64,000 nt of DNA from assembly GCA_902543535.1 (NCBI GenBank), contig CACBYG010000005.1, forward strand, positions 1 through 64,000. The letters run 5' to 3'. The notes beneath the pieces are model-generated. The model searched no databases and was not told the DNA's origin. It saw nothing but the letters and a program-made list of their open reading frames with translations. The DNA comes from an uncultured Pelagibacteraceae bacterium (GTDB lineage: Bacteria; Pseudomonadota; Alphaproteobacteria; Pelagibacterales; Pelagibacteraceae). The translations under genes were made by a program, and so were the position numbers. Below are positions 37,022 to 49,786 of this stretch, piece after piece. The number at the start of each line of letters is the position of its first letter. Within the stretch, counting starts at the first letter, position 1.

Positions 37022-38796
37022 TGAGTTCATACAATATTATAGATCACGAATATGACGTTGTAGTCTTAGGTGCTGGTGGATCAGGACTGAGAGCTGCTGT
37101 TGGTTTGAGTGAGGCAGGGTTAAAAACTGCATGTATTTCAAAAGTATTTCCAACCAGAAGTCATACTTCTGCAGCTCAAGGAGGGATTTCTGCTGCGCTT
37201 GGAAACATGGGTGAAGATGACTGGAGATGGCATATGTATGACACTGTTAAAGGAGCTGATTGGTTAGGGGATCAAGATAGTATAGAGTATTTGTGTAAAG
37301 AAGCGCCAAAAGCAGTCTTAGAATTAGAAAAATATGGAGTTCCATTTAGTCGAACAGATGAGGGAAAAATTTATCAAAGACCATTTGGAGGAATGACAAA
37401 AAATTATGGAAATGGAATAGTCCAAAGAACATGTGCAGCTGCAGATAGAACTGGACACGCAATATTACATACTCTTTATGGGCAAGCTTTGAAACACAAT
37501 ACAGAATTTTTTATAGAATATTTTGCACTAGATTTATTAATGAAAGACGGAGAGTGTAAAGGATTAATAGCTTGGAATTTGAATGATGGAACAATTCACC
37601 GATTTAGAGCTCATACAGTAATTATAGCTACAGGCGGATATGGAAAAGTTTATTATTCAGCAACTTCTGCGCATACTTGCACAGGGGATGGAAATGCAAT
37701 GGTATTGAGAGCAGGATTACCGTTACAAGATATGGAGTTTGTTCAATTTCACCCAACAGGTATTTACGGACACGGAACATTAATTTCTGAAGGCGTTAGA
37801 GGAGAGGGAGGATATCTAGTAAACTCTAAAGGTGAAAGATTTATGGAAAGATATGCTCCAAATGCTAAAGATTTGGCATCAAGAGATGTTGTGAGCAGAT
37901 CCATGTCGATAGAAATTAATGAGGGAAGAGGTGTAGGAAAAGATCAGGATCATGTTCATTTACATTTAAGTCATTTAGATAAAAGTGTAATTGAAAATAG
38001 ACTTCCAGGTATTACGGAAGCAGCGAGATTATTCGCGAATGTTGATGTAACAAAAGAGCCAATCCCTGTTGTTCCTACTGTCCATTATAATATGGGTGGA
38101 ATTCCAACTAATTATAAAGCAGAAGTTTTAACAGTAAATGGATCAGAAAAAACAGTGCCAGGCTTGATGGCAATTGGAGAAGCAGCATGCGTATCAGTTC
38201 ATGGAGCTAATAGACTTGGGTCAAATTCTTTGATTGATTTAGTTGTGTTTGGAAGAGCTGCAGCAAAAAGAGCTGCTGAACTAATCAAACCAGGTGCACC
38301 TCATGAAGAAATCCCTGAGACAGAAACTCAGAAGTGTTTAGATAGATTTGATAAATTAAGAAATGCACAGGGAGATAATAGTACTGCAGAATTAAGATTA
38401 GCAATGCAAAAAACAATGCAGTCAAAATGTGCAGTATTTAGAACAGAAAAAAATTTAAAGGAAGGTGTTAACGAAATTAGAAAAACTTATGATGGCATGG
38501 ACTCAATCTCAGTTAAGGACAGATCTTTAGTTTTTAATACAGATTTAGTAGAAACCTTAGAGTTTGATAATTTAATTAGACAGGCAGTAACCACAGTAGA
38601 CTCTGCGTATCATAGAAAAGAGAGTAGAGGAGCTCATGCAAGAGAGGATTACCCTAACAGGGACGATAAAAAGTTTATGCAGCACACACTTGCTTGGTGT
38701 GATGGGAAAGATACTAAAATAACATACAGACCTGTTCATAATTCAACCTTGACTAATGAAGTCCAATATTTTCCACCACAAGAAAGAGTTTATTAA
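37021..38796 (+). CDS. sdhA: Succinate dehydrogenase flavoprotein subunit
   Basis: [64 protein letters not shown]. Confidence 0.97.
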   Translation: MSSYNIIDHEYDVVVLGAGGSGLRAAVGLSEAGLKTACISKVFPTRSHTSAAQGGISAALGNMGEDDWRWHMYDTVKGADWLGDQDSIEYLCKEAPKAVLELEKYGVPFSRTDEGKIYQRPFGGMTKNYGNGIVQRTCAAADRTGHAILHTLYGQALKHNTEFFIEYFALDLLMKDGECKGLIAWNLNDGTIHRFRAHTVIIATGGYGKVYYSATSAHTCTGDGNAMVLRAGLPLQDMEFVQFHPTGIYGHGTLISEGVRGEGGYLVNSKGERFMERYAPNAKDLASRDVVSRSMSIEINEGRGVGKDQDHVHLHLSHLDKSVIENRLPGITEAARLFANVDVTKEPIPVVPTVHYNMGGIPTNYKAEVLTVNGSEKTVPGLMAIGEAACVSVHGANRLGSNSLIDLVVFGRAAAKRAAELIKPGAPHEEIPETETQKCLDRFDKLRNAQGDNSTAELRLAMQKTMQSKCAVFRTEKNLKEGVNEIRKTYDGMDSISVKDRSLVFNTDLVETLEFDNLIRQAVTTVDSAYHRKESRGAHAREDYPNRDDKKFMQHTLAWCDGKDTKITYRPVHNSTLTNEVQYFPPQERVY

Positions 38797-39575
38797 TGGC
38801 TCAAATAAGTTTACCTAAAAATTCTGAGGTAAATAAAGGGAAATATTTCAAAGATAAGACTGGGTCGAAAAATATTCGTAAGGTTAATGTTTATAGATGG
38901 GATCCATCTACAGAAGAAAATCCAAGAATTGATACTTACGAAGTTGATATGGATAATTGTCCTTCAAAAGTTTTAGACATTTTAAACAAAATTAAAAATG
39001 AAATAGATCCAACTCTGGCATATAGAAGGTCGTGCGCTCATGGTGTTTGTGGTTCATGTGCAATGAACATGGGAGGTAAAAATGGTCTTGCTTGTACAAA
39101 ACCTCATGCTGAAATAGATGGTGATATAGATATTTATCCTTTGCCTCATTTAAGAGTGAAGAGAGATTTAATAGGTGACTTAGATGGTCTTTATAAACAG
39201 TACCAGTCTATTGAGCCTTGGTTAAAAAATAATTCATCTAAAGATACAACTGAGATTTTTCAATCAAAAGAAGATAGAGCAAAATTAGATGGTGCATATG
39301 AATGTATAATGTGTGCATGTTGTTCAACTTCGTGCCCTAGTTATTGGTGGAATGGAGATAAATATTTAGGACCCGCTGTGCTTTTGCAGGCTTATAGATG
39401 GATTGTTGATAGTCGAGATGACGAAAGAAAAGCAAGATTAAAAAAAGTTGCTGATGAACTAAAACTTTACAGATGTCATACTATTCTAAATTGTACCAGT
39501 GCTTGTCCTAAAGGGCTAAATCCAGCAAAAGCAATTGCTGAAATCAAGAAAATGTTAGCTACAGCTAATGTTTAA
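38796..39575 (+). CDS. sdhB: Succinate dehydrogenase iron-sulfur subunit
   Basis: [62 protein letters not shown]. Confidence 0.97.
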   Translation: MAQISLPKNSEVNKGKYFKDKTGSKNIRKVNVYRWDPSTEENPRIDTYEVDMDNCPSKVLDILNKIKNEIDPTLAYRRSCAHGVCGSCAMNMGGKNGLACTKPHAEIDGDIDIYPLPHLRVKRDLIGDLDGLYKQYQSIEPWLKNNSSKDTTEIFQSKEDRAKLDGAYECIMCACCSTSCPSYWWNGDKYLGPAVLLQAYRWIVDSRDDERKARLKKVADELKLYRCHTILNCTSACPKGLNPAKAIAEIKKMLATANV

Positions 39576-39614
39576 ATAGACTAATAAGTATTTTTGTTTT
39601 AAAAGATCCTTCTC

Positions 39615-41108
39615 ATGAAGTTAATAGAACACTTTGTTGGCGGAAAATTATTTTCAGGTTCTTCTGATAGAAAAGGTAAAGTTTTTAATCCAGCTACAGG
39701 TGAACAAGAATCTGAGGTTAAGTTGGCGTCGAAATCAGATTTAAATCAAGCAGTTGGAATTGCCAAAAAAGCTTTTGAAACATGGTCTTTAAAGCCAGCT
39801 CTTCAAAGAGCAAGAGTAATGTTTAAATTTAAAGAATTAATTGAAAAAAATTCTGATGAATTGACAAAACTAATTGTTTCTGAACATGGAAAAGTTTTTG
39901 AGGATGCCAGGGGTTCTTTAACAAGAGGACTTGAAGTTGTTGAATTTGCTTGTGGAATACCTCATTTATTAAAAGGTGAATTTTCTGAAAATGTTGGAAC
40001 AAATGTTGATAGTTGGTCAATGAGACAACCTTTAGGGGTTGTTGCAGGAATTACCCCATTCAATTTTCCTGCTATGGTTCCAATGTGGATGTTTCCAATA
40101 GCAATTGCATGTGGAAATACATTTATTTTAAAACCATCAGAAAAGGACCCGTCATGTTCTATTATGTTAGCTCAATTGCTTACAGAAGCAGGTCTTCCAG
40201 AGGGTGTGTTTAATGTAGTGAATGGTGACAAAGAATCTGTAGATGCAATATTAGAGAACTCGGATATTAAAGCAGTAAGTTTTGTAGGCTCAACACCAAT
40301 TGCAAAATATATATATGAAAACTCAGCAAAAAATGAAAAGAGAGTTCAAGCATTGGGAGGTGCTAAAAATCATTTGGTGGTAATGCCAGATTGTGATTTA
40401 GATGGAGCAGTTAATGGTTTAATGGGTGCAGCTTATGGTTCTGCAGGCGAAAGATGTATGGCCCAATCAGTTGCAGTTGCTGTTGGTGATATTGGAGATG
40501 AGCTTGTTTCAAGATTATCTAAAAAAGCTGAAGCTTTAAAAGTTGGCCCTGGAATGGATAAAGCATCTGAAATGGGTCCTTTAGTAACAAAAGAACACTT
40601 AGAAAGAGTTAGAGGATATGTAGATTTAGGTGTTAAAGAGGGTGCTAAACTAGTTGTTGATGGAAGAGATCTTAAACTTCAAGGTTATGAGAATGGATTT
40701 TATATTGGTGGTTGTTTATTTGATCATGTCAATAAAGATATGAGAATATACAAAGAGGAAATATTCGGCCCAGTATTATCAGTTGTAAGAGTTAAAACTT
40801 TTGAAGAGGCTGCAAAATTAATAAACGATCATGAATATGGAAATGGAGTAAGTATTTATACTAGAGATGGAGATGCTGGAAGAACATTCGCTAGCAAAAT
40901 TCAGGTAGGTATGGTTGGTATTAATGTACCAATACCAGTGCCGATGGCTTTTCATAGTTTTGGAGGCTGGAAAAGATCTTTATTTGGAGATAGTGCAATG
41001 CACGGTATGGAAGGAATAAAATTTTATACAAAACTTAAAACAGTAACATCCAGGTGGCCTTCTGGTATCCGTTCAAATGCGGAATTTGTAATGCCAACAA
41101 TGAAATAA
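39615..41108 (+). CDS. mmsA: Methylmalonate/malonate-semialdehyde dehydrogenase (acylating)
   Basis: [53 protein letters not shown]. Confidence 0.9.
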   Translation: MKLIEHFVGGKLFSGSSDRKGKVFNPATGEQESEVKLASKSDLNQAVGIAKKAFETWSLKPALQRARVMFKFKELIEKNSDELTKLIVSEHGKVFEDARGSLTRGLEVVEFACGIPHLLKGEFSENVGTNVDSWSMRQPLGVVAGITPFNFPAMVPMWMFPIAIACGNTFILKPSEKDPSCSIMLAQLLTEAGLPEGVFNVVNGDKESVDAILENSDIKAVSFVGSTPIAKYIYENSAKNEKRVQALGGAKNHLVVMPDCDLDGAVNGLMGAAYGSAGERCMAQSVAVAVGDIGDELVSRLSKKAEALKVGPGMDKASEMGPLVTKEHLERVRGYVDLGVKEGAKLVVDGRDLKLQGYENGFYIGGCLFDHVNKDMRIYKEEIFGPVLSVVRVKTFEEAAKLINDHEYGNGVSIYTRDGDAGRTFASKIQVGMVGINVPIPVPMAFHSFGGWKRSLFGDSAMHGMEGIKFYTKLKTVTSRWPSGIRSNAEFVMPTMK

Positions 41109-41118
41109 AAGGAAAATA

Positions 41119-42081
41119 ATGACAAAAATATCTTTGATTGGCGCAGGCCAAATTGGTGGAACTCTTGCTCACTTAATTGGAACAAAAGAATTAGTAAACG
41201 AAGTAGTGTTATTTGATGTAGCGAGCGGTATTGCAAAAGGAAAAGCTTTAGATATAGCCCAATCTTCATCTGTAGATGGTTTTAATGTTAAATTTTCAGG
41301 CACTGATAATTACAAAAATATTAAGGACTCAGATGTAATAATTATTACAGCAGGTGTACCTAGAAAACCAGGAATGAGTAGAGATGATTTACTAGGAATA
41401 AATTTAAAAATTATTAAACAAGTTGCTGAAGGAGTTAAACAAAACGCCCCAAATGCTTTTGTTATATGTATTACTAATCCATTAGACGTGATGGTTATGG
41501 CATTTCAAAAATTTTCTAGTTTACCAGCTAATAAAGTTGTGGGCATGGCAGGTATATTGGATAGTTCTAGATTTAAATTATTTTTATCTCTAGAATTAAA
41601 CATACCAGTTAAAGAGATTGAGGCGATGGTGATGGGTGGACATGGTGATACAATGGTCCCTATGCCAAGATTTACAAAAGTCTCTGGCCGACCTTTACTT
41701 GATTTAGTCAAAGATGGAAAAATATCACAAGAAAGACTTGAAGAAATAAATCAAAGAACAAGAGATGGGGGAGCTGAGATAGTTAAGTTTTTAGAGAAAG
41801 GTTCAGCATTCTATGCTCCTGCAGCATCAGGTGTTCAAATGGCTGAAGCATATTTAAATGATCAAAAAAAATTATTACCATGTGCGGCCCAATTAAATGG
41901 AGAGTACAGTGTAAATAATGTTTATGCTGGAGTGCCTGTTATCATTGGAAAAAGTGGTGTTGAAAAAATTGAGGAAGTCAGTTTAGATGATAATGAGAAA
42001 AAAGAGTTTATGCATTCAATAGATGCGGTAAAAGCTCTTTGGGAAGCTGCATCAAAAATAGATCCTGATCTTTCCAAATAA
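41119..42081 (+). CDS. mdh: Malate dehydrogenase
   Basis: [43 protein letters not shown]. Confidence 0.95.
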   Translation: MTKISLIGAGQIGGTLAHLIGTKELVNEVVLFDVASGIAKGKALDIAQSSSVDGFNVKFSGTDNYKNIKDSDVIIITAGVPRKPGMSRDDLLGINLKIIKQVAEGVKQNAPNAFVICITNPLDVMVMAFQKFSSLPANKVVGMAGILDSSRFKLFLSLELNIPVKEIEAMVMGGHGDTMVPMPRFTKVSGRPLLDLVKDGKISQERLEEINQRTRDGGAEIVKFLEKGSAFYAPAASGVQMAEAYLNDQKKLLPCAAQLNGEYSVNNVYAGVPVIIGKSGVEKIEEVSLDDNEKKEFMHSIDAVKALWEAASKIDPDLSK

Positions 42082-42083
42082 AA

Positions 42084-43244
42084 ATGAATATACACGAGCA
42101 TCAAGCCAAACAAATCTTAAAAAAATATGGTGCATTAGTCCCAGAAGGAGTATTTGCTTTAAATGTTGAGGAACTGCTTGAGAAAGTAAAATCACTTAAA
42201 ACTGAAAAATACGTTCTCAAAGCACAAATACATGCTGGTGGAAGAGGAAAAGCTGGAGGTGTAAAAATTTTAAATACAATTGATGAGCTAGAATTAGCAG
42301 CTAAAGAGTTGCTCGGTAAAACACTTATTACTCATCAAACAGGCCCAGAGGGAAGAGAAGTTAAAAGATTATATGTTGAAGAGTCTTCAAACATAGAAAA
42401 AGAATTTTATTTATCGTGTCTTGTGGATAGAGCTAGTTCAAAAATTGCTTTCATATCAAGTGATCAAGGAGGCATGGATATTGAGGAAGTAGCGAGTAAA
42501 ACACCAGAAAAAATTTTAACTACAAAAGTTGATATTAATGAAGAAATTTCAAATACTGATTGTGAAAAAATTATAAAAATTTTTGATTTAAACAATGATA
42601 CAAAAAACCAAGCTATAAATTTAATCAAATCAATTTATAAAATGTTTATAAGTACTGATGCTAATATGGTTGAGGTCAACCCTTTGATTTTGACTAAAGA
42701 AGAAAAAATAGTTTGTTTAGATGCAAAAGTAAATTTTGACTCAAATGCCTTGTTCAGACATCCTGAAATTGTTGAGCTTAGAGACCTTAATGAGGAAGAC
42801 TCAACAGAAATTGAGGCAAGCAAACATGACCTCGCTTATATAAAATTAGATGGAAGCATAGGCTGTATGGTCAATGGAGCGGGATTAGCAATGGCTACAA
42901 TGGATATAATAAAATTATATGGAAAGGAGCCTGCCAATTTTTTAGATGTGGGAGGTGGTGCATCAAAAGAAAAAGTTTCTGCAGCTTTAAAAATTATTCT
43001 TTCTGATAAGAATGTTAAAGGTATCTTAATTAATATTTTTGGGGGAATTATGAGATGTGATGTGCTTGCACAAGGGGTAGTAGACGCTGCTAAGGAGATA
43101 AACATTAGTGTTCCTTTAGTGGTTAGACTTGCAGGTACAAATTTTAAGCAAGGTAAAGAAATACTTGATAGTTCTGGTTTGAAGTTAATATCAGCAGAAA
43201 ATCTAGATGATGCAGCTAAAAAAATTGTTGAGGCGATAAAATAA
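42084..43244 (+). CDS. sucC: Succinyl-CoA ligase beta subunit
   Basis: MNIHEHQAKQILKKYG, AQIHAGGRGKAGGVK, NIFGGIMRCDVLAQG. Confidence 0.97.
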   Translation: MNIHEHQAKQILKKYGALVPEGVFALNVEELLEKVKSLKTEKYVLKAQIHAGGRGKAGGVKILNTIDELELAAKELLGKTLITHQTGPEGREVKRLYVEESSNIEKEFYLSCLVDRASSKIAFISSDQGGMDIEEVASKTPEKILTTKVDINEEISNTDCEKIIKIFDLNNDTKNQAINLIKSIYKMFISTDANMVEVNPLILTKEEKIVCLDAKVNFDSNALFRHPEIVELRDLNEEDSTEIEASKHDLAYIKLDGSIGCMVNGAGLAMATMDIIKLYGKEPANFLDVGGGASKEKVSAALKIILSDKNVKGILINIFGGIMRCDVLAQGVVDAAKEINISVPLVVRLAGTNFKQGKEILDSSGLKLISAENLDDAAKKIVEAIK

Positions 43245-44120
43245 ATGTCAGTATTAGTAAATAAAAATACAAAAGTTATTTGTCAGGGCTTCACAGGATC
43301 TCATGGCACATTCCACTCTGAACAAGCAATAAGGTATGGGACAAATCTTGTAGGTGGAGTAACCCCTAAAAAAGGAGGCCAAAAACATTTAGAAAAACCA
43401 GTTTTTAATACAGTGTTAGAGGCAAAAAATGAGGTAGGTGCAGACGCTACTATGATCTATGTTCCAGCAAAGTTTGCAGCTGCTGCAATCATTGAAGCAA
43501 TTGATGCATCAATAGATCTTATAGTTTGTATAACAGAAGGCATCCCAGTTCAGGATATGCTTAAAGTAAGACAAAGTTTGGCTAGCTCAAATAGTCGTCT
43601 TATCGGGCCAAACTGCCCAGGAATAATTACACCTGACGAATGTAAAATTGGAATAATGCCTGGAAATATTCATAAGAGAGGATCGGTTGGTATCGTTTCT
43701 AGATCAGGAACATTAACTTACGAGGCAGTAGCACAAACTACTGAAAATGGACTGGGTCAATCAACTTGTATTGGCATTGGAGGAGATCCAATCAACGGTA
43801 CAAATTTTATAGATTGTTTAGATTTATTTTTAAATGATGATGAGACAGAGTCGATTTTAATGATTGGTGAAATAGGAGGTACAGCAGAGGAAGAGGCTTC
43901 AGAATTTGTCAAAAATCATAAAATTAAAAAACCTATAGTTGGATTTATAGCAGGAATTACAGCTCCGCCAGGTCGAAGAATGGGTCATGCAGGGGCTATT
44001 ATTTCTGGAGGCAAAGGTGGGGCAAAAGACAAAATAAAAAAGATGGAAGAATGTGGGATTACAGTTGCAGAATCACCATCAATCATTGGAAAAACATTGT
44101 TTAATAAACTGTCTAATTGA
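43245..44120 (+). CDS. sucD: Succinyl-CoA ligase alpha subunit
   Basis: [54 protein letters not shown]. Confidence 0.97.
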   Translation: MSVLVNKNTKVICQGFTGSHGTFHSEQAIRYGTNLVGGVTPKKGGQKHLEKPVFNTVLEAKNEVGADATMIYVPAKFAAAAIIEAIDASIDLIVCITEGIPVQDMLKVRQSLASSNSRLIGPNCPGIITPDECKIGIMPGNIHKRGSVGIVSRSGTLTYEAVAQTTENGLGQSTCIGIGGDPINGTNFIDCLDLFLNDDETESILMIGEIGGTAEEEASEFVKNHKIKKPIVGFIAGITAPPGRRMGHAGAIISGGKGGAKDKIKKMEECGITVAESPSIIGKTLFNKLSN

Positions 44121-44155
44121 AAAATACTATTAGAAGGATATATTAAGCAAAAAAG

Positions 44156-47074
44156 ATGTCTTCATCAAAAAATCTTGAATTTGAAAAAACTTCATTCTTA
44201 AATAAGTCTAATAGTGCATTTATTGAACAAATGTATCTTAAGTTTATCAATAAAGATCCTGAATTACCTGAGAGCTGGGTAAATTATTTTGAGGGTATAG
44301 GCGAAGAGATAAAAGTTATTGCTTCAGAAATAAATGGGCCATCCTGGGGGCCTTCAAAAGTAAAAATAGATATTGATGAATTACAAAAAAAAATAGAGAT
44401 AGAAGATAACAATAAAGTAAATAATGAAAAAATAGACTCATCAGAAAAATTTAATTTTCAATTACTTGCAGACTCTAACAAAGATTCCATAAGTGCTGTT
44501 GCCTTAATACGTGCTTATAGATTGAGAGGACATTTATTAGCAAATTTAGATCCACTAGAAATGAGAGAGTCCGAGTATCTTGATGAATTACATCCTGAAT
44601 TTTATGGTTTTAAAAAACATAATTATGAAAAGAAAATTTTCTTAAATGGAGTAATTAATAAAAAATACGCAAATATTAAAGAAATACTAAAATTTTTAAA
44701 AAAAACATATTGTGGAAATATTGGTTATGAGTTTATGCATGTGTCAAATCCAGTTGAGAGAAAATGGTTTAGAGACAGAATAGAGCAAGATCAAAATGCT
44801 TTAAACTTTACGAAGAACGGTAAAGAGGCAATACTAAATAAACTTGTACAAGCAGAAGGTTTTGAAAAATTTTTAGCTACTAAATATGTTGGTACAAAAA
44901 GATTTGGTCTTGATGGAGGTGAAAGTTTAATACCAGCTCTTGAGCAAATAATTAAAATTGGTGGGCAAAATCAGATTAAAGAAGTTAAAATTGGAATGTC
45001 CCATAGAGGTAGACTTAATGTTTTGGCAAATGTGTTACAAAAATCATATAAAAGAATATTTAATGAATTTGCAGGGGAAGTAAGCTCAGACTCTGAGGAA
45101 AGTGCAGGAGATGTAAAATACCATCTTGGTGCATCGTCAGATAGACAGTTTGATGGAAACTCTGTTCACGTAAGTTTAACAGATAATCCCTCTCACCTAG
45201 AAGCTGTCAATCCAGTAGTTTTAGGACAAACAAGAGCAAAGCAATTTTTTCATAAAGATAAAGAAAGAAATAAAGTTATACCTATTCTTATTCATGGAGA
45301 TGCTGCTTTTGCTGGCCAAGGAGTGGTAGCAGAATGTTTTGCTATGTCAGGACTTCCTGGCCACAATACAGGTGGCACCATTCATATTATAGTAAATAAT
45401 CAAATTGGTTTCACTACTAGTCCAAGATTTGCTAGGTCATCACCATACCCATCAGATGTTGCAAAGATGGTTGAAGCTCCAATTCTTCATGTGAACGGAG
45501 ACGACCCAGAAGCAGTTGTTTATGCGACTAGAATTGCTACTGAATTTAGACTGAAGTTTAATAGAGATGTTGTAGTCGACCTAATTTGTTATAGAAGATT
45601 TGGACATAACGAAGGGGACGAACCTTCATTTACTCAGCCATTGATGTATAAAAAAATTAGAGCACATCCAAGTGTTTATAAGATATATGGAAACAAGTTA
45701 GTTAATGAAAATTCAATTACCCAAAATCTTTTAGATCAAAATGTCAAAGGATTTAAAGATTTGTTGGACGAACAATATAAAAGTGCAAAAGATTATAAAC
45801 CTAAAATAGAATGGTTTGAGGGCTCATGGTCTAGATACAAACCATCTAAAGGCAAAGATAAAAGAGGTGTGACTGGTTTTGATGAACACAAACTTAAAGA
45901 AATATCAGATAGTATTAATACCATGCCTACTGAAATTAATATTCATAAAACTATTTCTAAAATTTTGAATATTAGAAAAAATTCAGTAGATAAAGGTTTT
46001 GATATTGATTGGTCTACAGCAGAAGCGCTAGCTTTTGGCTCTTTACTTGAAGAGGGTTACCCGGTTAGGCTAGTTGGTCAAGACTCTGGTAGAGGAACAT
46101 TTAGTCAAAGACATTCAGTTTTAAGAGACCAGATTGATAATTCTAGGTATATTCCATTAAACAATATTTCAAGTAAACAAAAAAAATTTGAAGTCGTTGA
46201 TAGTTTTTTATCTGAACTTGCTGTTTTGGGATTTGAATATGGATATAGTTTAGTTGAACCCAATACATTAACTTTGTGGGAAGCTCAATTTGGAGATTTT
46301 GCTAACGGTGCACAAGTTGTAATTGATCAATTTATAGCATCAGGAGAAAGAAAGTGGAATAGAGCTTCTGGGTTAGTGATGTTATTACCTCATGCCTATG
46401 AAGGACAAGGGCCAGAACATTCTTCTGCAAGATTAGAAAGATTTTTACAACTATGCTCAAATGACAATATGCAAGTATTAAACTGTACTACCCCTGCTAA
46501 TTATTTTCATGCTTTACGAAGACAAATGCATAGAGATTTTAGAAAGCCATTAATAATTATGACACCAAAATCTTTATTAAGAAATAAGTTCTGCGTTTCA
46601 AATTTAAAAGATTTTAATAAAGAAAATACGTTTCATAGAATATTATGGGATCATGCAATTGATCCAAAAGTAGATGGTTTTATTGAGCTGAAAGATAGTT
46701 CAAAGATAAAAAAAGTAATTTTATGTTCTGGAAAAATATATTTTGATCTTTTGGATGCTAGAGAAAAACTAAAAAAAGATGATGTTATAATTTTTAGAAT
46801 TGAACAATTATATCCTTTTCCTGCAAAAGCTCTTGTAAATGAGTTAAAACCATACGCAAAAAAGGCTAATTTTTTCTGGTGCCAAGAGGAGCCTAAAAAT
46901 ATGGGTGCCTGGTTTTCAGTTAGAGATTATATCCAATGGACATTAGATAGTTTAAAGGCTAATAATAACAAAATTTCTTATATAGGAAGAAGCCCAGATG
47001 CAAGTCCAGCAACCGGATATGCCAAAAGGCACAATTCTCAACAACAAGAAATAATAAATAAGGTTTTTGAATAA
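44156..47074 (+). CDS. sucA: 2-oxoglutarate dehydrogenase E1
   Basis: YRLRGHLLANLDPL, GMSHRGRLNVLANVL, HGDAAFAGQGVVAE, GQDSGRGTFSQRH, LPHAYEGQGPEHSSARLERFLQ. Confidence 0.97.
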   Translation: MSSSKNLEFEKTSFLNKSNSAFIEQMYLKFINKDPELPESWVNYFEGIGEEIKVIASEINGPSWGPSKVKIDIDELQKKIEIEDNNKVNNEKIDSSEKFNFQLLADSNKDSISAVALIRAYRLRGHLLANLDPLEMRESEYLDELHPEFYGFKKHNYEKKIFLNGVINKKYANIKEILKFLKKTYCGNIGYEFMHVSNPVERKWFRDRIEQDQNALNFTKNGKEAILNKLVQAEGFEKFLATKYVGTKRFGLDGGESLIPALEQIIKIGGQNQIKEVKIGMSHRGRLNVLANVLQKSYKRIFNEFAGEVSSDSEESAGDVKYHLGASSDRQFDGNSVHVSLTDNPSHLEAVNPVVLGQTRAKQFFHKDKERNKVIPILIHGDAAFAGQGVVAECFAMSGLPGHNTGGTIHIIVNNQIGFTTSPRFARSSPYPSDVAKMVEAPILHVNGDDPEAVVYATRIATEFRLKFNRDVVVDLICYRRFGHNEGDEPSFTQPLMYKKIRAHPSVYKIYGNKLVNENSITQNLLDQNVKGFKDLLDEQYKSAKDYKPKIEWFEGSWSRYKPSKGKDKRGVTGFDEHKLKEISDSINTMPTEINIHKTISKILNIRKNSVDKGFDIDWSTAEALAFGSLLEEGYPVRLVGQDSGRGTFSQRHSVLRDQIDNSRYIPLNNISSKQKKFEVVDSFLSELAVLGFEYGYSLVEPNTLTLWEAQFGDFANGAQVVIDQFIASGERKWNRASGLVMLLPHAYEGQGPEHSSARLERFLQLCSNDNMQVLNCTTPANYFHALRRQMHRDFRKPLIIMTPKSLLRNKFCVSNLKDFNKENTFHRILWDHAIDPKVDGFIELKDSSKIKKVILCSGKIYFDLLDAREKLKKDDVIIFRIEQLYPFPAKALVNELKPYAKKANFFWCQEEPKNMGAWFSVRDYIQWTLDSLKANNNKISYIGRSPDASPATGYAKRHNSQQQEIINKVFE

Positions 47075-47080
47075 ATTGTA

Positions 47081-48385
47081 ATGAGTGAAAAAATTGTAGT
47101 TCCTGCACTTGGTGAGAGTATAACTGAAGCAACAGTGGCTAAATGGTTAAAAAATACGGGAGATTCTGTTGATGCGGACGAACCAATAGTTGAACTTGAA
47201 ACTGATAAAGTAAATTTAGAAGTTCCCTCTCCAATTACAGGAGTATTAACTGAAATAAATTCTAAAGACGGGTCAGTAGTGGAAGTGGGAGCTTTACTGG
47301 GCTCTGTTTCTGAAAAAGGCAGTGGTGCCAAACCCACTCCTACAAAGAATGAGGAGGTTAAAAAACAAGAGATTAAACCTAGTGAAAATAACGTGATTAA
47401 ATTAGACCCAATTAAAAAAGAGCCTAAAGTTTTTGAGGAGACTTTGAAAGTAGAGGAGCAAAGTGAAAAACCTTTGGTATTATCTGATGAAGTTGTCGAT
47501 CCAGCACCAATAATTAACAATACTCAGAGCCAAACACTGTCACCAGCTGTTCGTAAAATTGTCGCTGAAAACAAAATAGACCTAGCTTCTGTTCAAGGTT
47601 CTGGAAAAGATGGTCGAGTTCTCAAAGGTGACTTGATAAGTATGATGGGAGCAAATCCAAAACCTTCAGAGAGAAAAATTCAATATGGTCAAGAAGAAAG
47701 AATCAAGATGACCAGACTTAGACAAACTATTGCTAAAAGATTAAAGCAAGCTCAAGAAAATGCAGCCTTACTAACAACATTCAACGAAGTCGACATGACA
47801 AATATTATGCAAATGAGAAAAGAAAATCAGGAAGATTTTCAATCTAGATATAATATTAAACTTGGCTTTATGTCATTTTTTGTAAAAGCATGTGTTGTTG
47901 CTTTAAAGAATTTTCCAGCAGTAAATGCAGAAATTGATGGGGATGAAATAATTTATAAAAATTATTATAATATTAGTTTTGCAGTTGGAACTGATAAAGG
48001 TTTAGTAGTACCAGTTTTAAGAAATGCAGATGAGTTATCTTTTGCAGATATTGAAAAAAATATTAAAGAAATTTCTGAAAAAGCGAAGGATGGAAAATTG
48101 GTAATTGAGGATCTTCAAGGAGGAACATTCACAATAAGTAATGGTGGAGTTTATGGGTCTATGCTTTCAACACCTATATTAAACCTTCCACAATCTGGGG
48201 TACTAGGAATGCATAATATTGTTGAAAGACCTGCCGTTGTTGATGGAGAAATTAAAATAAGACCAATAATGTATTTAGCATTGTCGTATGATCATAAAAT
48301 TATTGATGGTAAAGAGTCAGTGTCATTTCTTAAAATGATAAAGGAAAATTTAGAGGACCCGAGAAGGTTGTTTTTGGATATTTAG
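47081..48385 (+). CDS. sucB: Dihydrolipoamide succinyltransferase E2
   Basis: Lipoyl motif [45 protein letters not shown]. Confidence 0.96.
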   Translation: MSEKIVVPALGESITEATVAKWLKNTGDSVDADEPIVELETDKVNLEVPSPITGVLTEINSKDGSVVEVGALLGSVSEKGSGAKPTPTKNEEVKKQEIKPSENNVIKLDPIKKEPKVFEETLKVEEQSEKPLVLSDEVVDPAPIINNTQSQTLSPAVRKIVAENKIDLASVQGSGKDGRVLKGDLISMMGANPKPSERKIQYGQEERIKMTRLRQTIAKRLKQAQENAALLTTFNEVDMTNIMQMRKENQEDFQSRYNIKLGFMSFFVKACVVALKNFPAVNAEIDGDEIIYKNYYNISFAVGTDKGLVVPVLRNADELSFADIEKNIKEISEKAKDGKLVIEDLQGGTFTISNGGVYGSMLSTPILNLPQSGVLGMHNIVERPAVVDGEIKIRPIMYLALSYDHKIIDGKESVSFLKMIKENLEDPRRLFLDI

Positions 48386-49786
48386 ATGTCAGAAAAATTT
48401 CAAGCAGTAGTAATTGGTGGTGGACCTGGTGGATATGTTTGTGCGATTAGACTTTCTCAATTAGGATTGAAAACAGCATGTATAGAGTCTAGAGGTTCTT
48501 TAGGAGGCACCTGCTTAAATGTTGGCTGTATACCATCAAAGAGTTTGTTAAATTTATCTGAGGAATTTCATAAAGTTAAGGGATTGGCTAACAAAGGAAT
48601 AGAAGTAGGAAATGTTAAGCTAAACCTTGATAAAATGATGAAAAGTAAAGATAAAGCTGTAACTGTTCTTACAAAAGGGGTTGAATTTTTATTTAAGAAA
48701 AACAAAGTAACTTATTTCAAAGGTTATGGTAGTTTCAAATCTCAAAACGAAATTTCAATTAAAGATAATGAAAATAAAGAGACTATTATACAATCTGAAA
48801 AAACTATAATAGCAACAGGATCTGTAGCTACTTCATTACCAGGAATTGAAATTGATGAGCAAAAAATAGTTTCTTCGACTGGTGCATTAAAGCTTGAAAA
48901 AGTTCCAAATAAAATGGTTGTTGTAGGCGGCGGTTATATTGGATTAGAAATGGGATCTGTTTGGTCAAGACTGGGTTCTGAAGTACAGGTGGTAGAGTTT
49001 TTAGATCACATCACACCAGGTATGGATAAAGAAATATCCTCAGAATTTATGAAAATTCTAAAGAAACAAGGCATAAAGTTTAATATGCAAAATAAAGTTG
49101 AAAAAATTAAAAAAAATAAATCTGGAGTAACAGTATCCACTGTAGATAAAGAAGGAAATAAAAATGATTTAGATTGTGATGTAGTTTTAATTTCTGTTGG
49201 TAGGAAGGCAAATACTGAGGGCTTAAATTTAGAAACTGTTGGAGTTGAACTGGACGATAGAAAAAGAATTAAAACTGATAAATCATTTAAAACAAATTTA
49301 GAGAATATATATGCAATTGGTGATGTAATATCAGGACCCATGCTTGCTCATAAAGCTGAAGATGAAGGTATTGCTGTTGCTGAAAACATTGCAGGACAAT
49401 CAGGGCATGTCAATTATGATACTATTCCAGGTGTTGTATATACCACACCAGAAGTTGCAGCGATTGGTAAAACTGAGGAACAATTAAAAGATTCTAAAAT
49501 GAAATATAAAGTTGGAAAATTTTCATTTATGGCTAATTCAAGAGCTAAAGCTATTGATGATGCAGAAGGATTTGTGAAGATTTTAGCTGATGAAAAAACA
49601 GATAAAGTGTTGGGTGCTCATATAATAGGTCCTCATGCTGGTGAGTTGATTGCTGAAATTGGCGTTGCCATGGAATTTGGAGCTAGTTCAGAGGATATAG
49701 CACGTACATGTCATGCTCACCCAACTTTTTCAGAGGCAGTAAAAGAGGCAGCTTTATCAGTAGATAAAAGAGCAATACATTCTTAA
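48386..49786 (+). CDS. lpd: Dihydrolipoamide dehydrogenase
   Basis: GGGPGGYVCAIRLSQLG, GGTCLNVGCIPSK, HAHPTFSEAVKEAAL. Confidence 0.97.
   Translation: MSEKFQAVVIGGGPGGYVCAIRLSQLGLKTACIESRGSLGGTCLNVGCIPSKSLLNLSEEFHKVKGLANKGIEVGNVKLNLDKMMKSKDKAVTVLTKGVEFLFKKNKVTYFKGYGSFKSQNEISIKDNENKETIIQSEKTIIATGSVATSLPGIEIDEQKIVSSTGALKLEKVPNKMVVVGGGYIGLEMGSVWSRLGSEVQVVEFLDHITPGMDKEISSEFMKILKKQGIKFNMQNKVEKIKKNKSGVTVSTVDKEGNKNDLDCDVVLISVGRKANTEGLNLETVGVELDDRKRIKTDKSFKTNLENIYAIGDVISGPMLAHKAEDEGIAVAENIAGQSGHVNYDTIPGVVYTTPEVAAIGKTEEQLKDSKMKYKVGKFSFMANSRAKAIDDAEGFVKILADEKTDKVLGAHIIGPHAGELIAEIGVAMEFGASSEDIARTCHAHPTFSEAVKEAALSVDKRAIHS

Noticed and set aside
47038-47520. 160-aa Ser/Thr-rich reverse-strand ORF
   Set aside because: Antisense to the sucB lipoyl/linker region; low-complexity composition mirrors the coding strand.
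49006-49341. 111-aa reverse-strand ORF
   Set aside because: Antisense to lpd coding sequence with strong family motifs.
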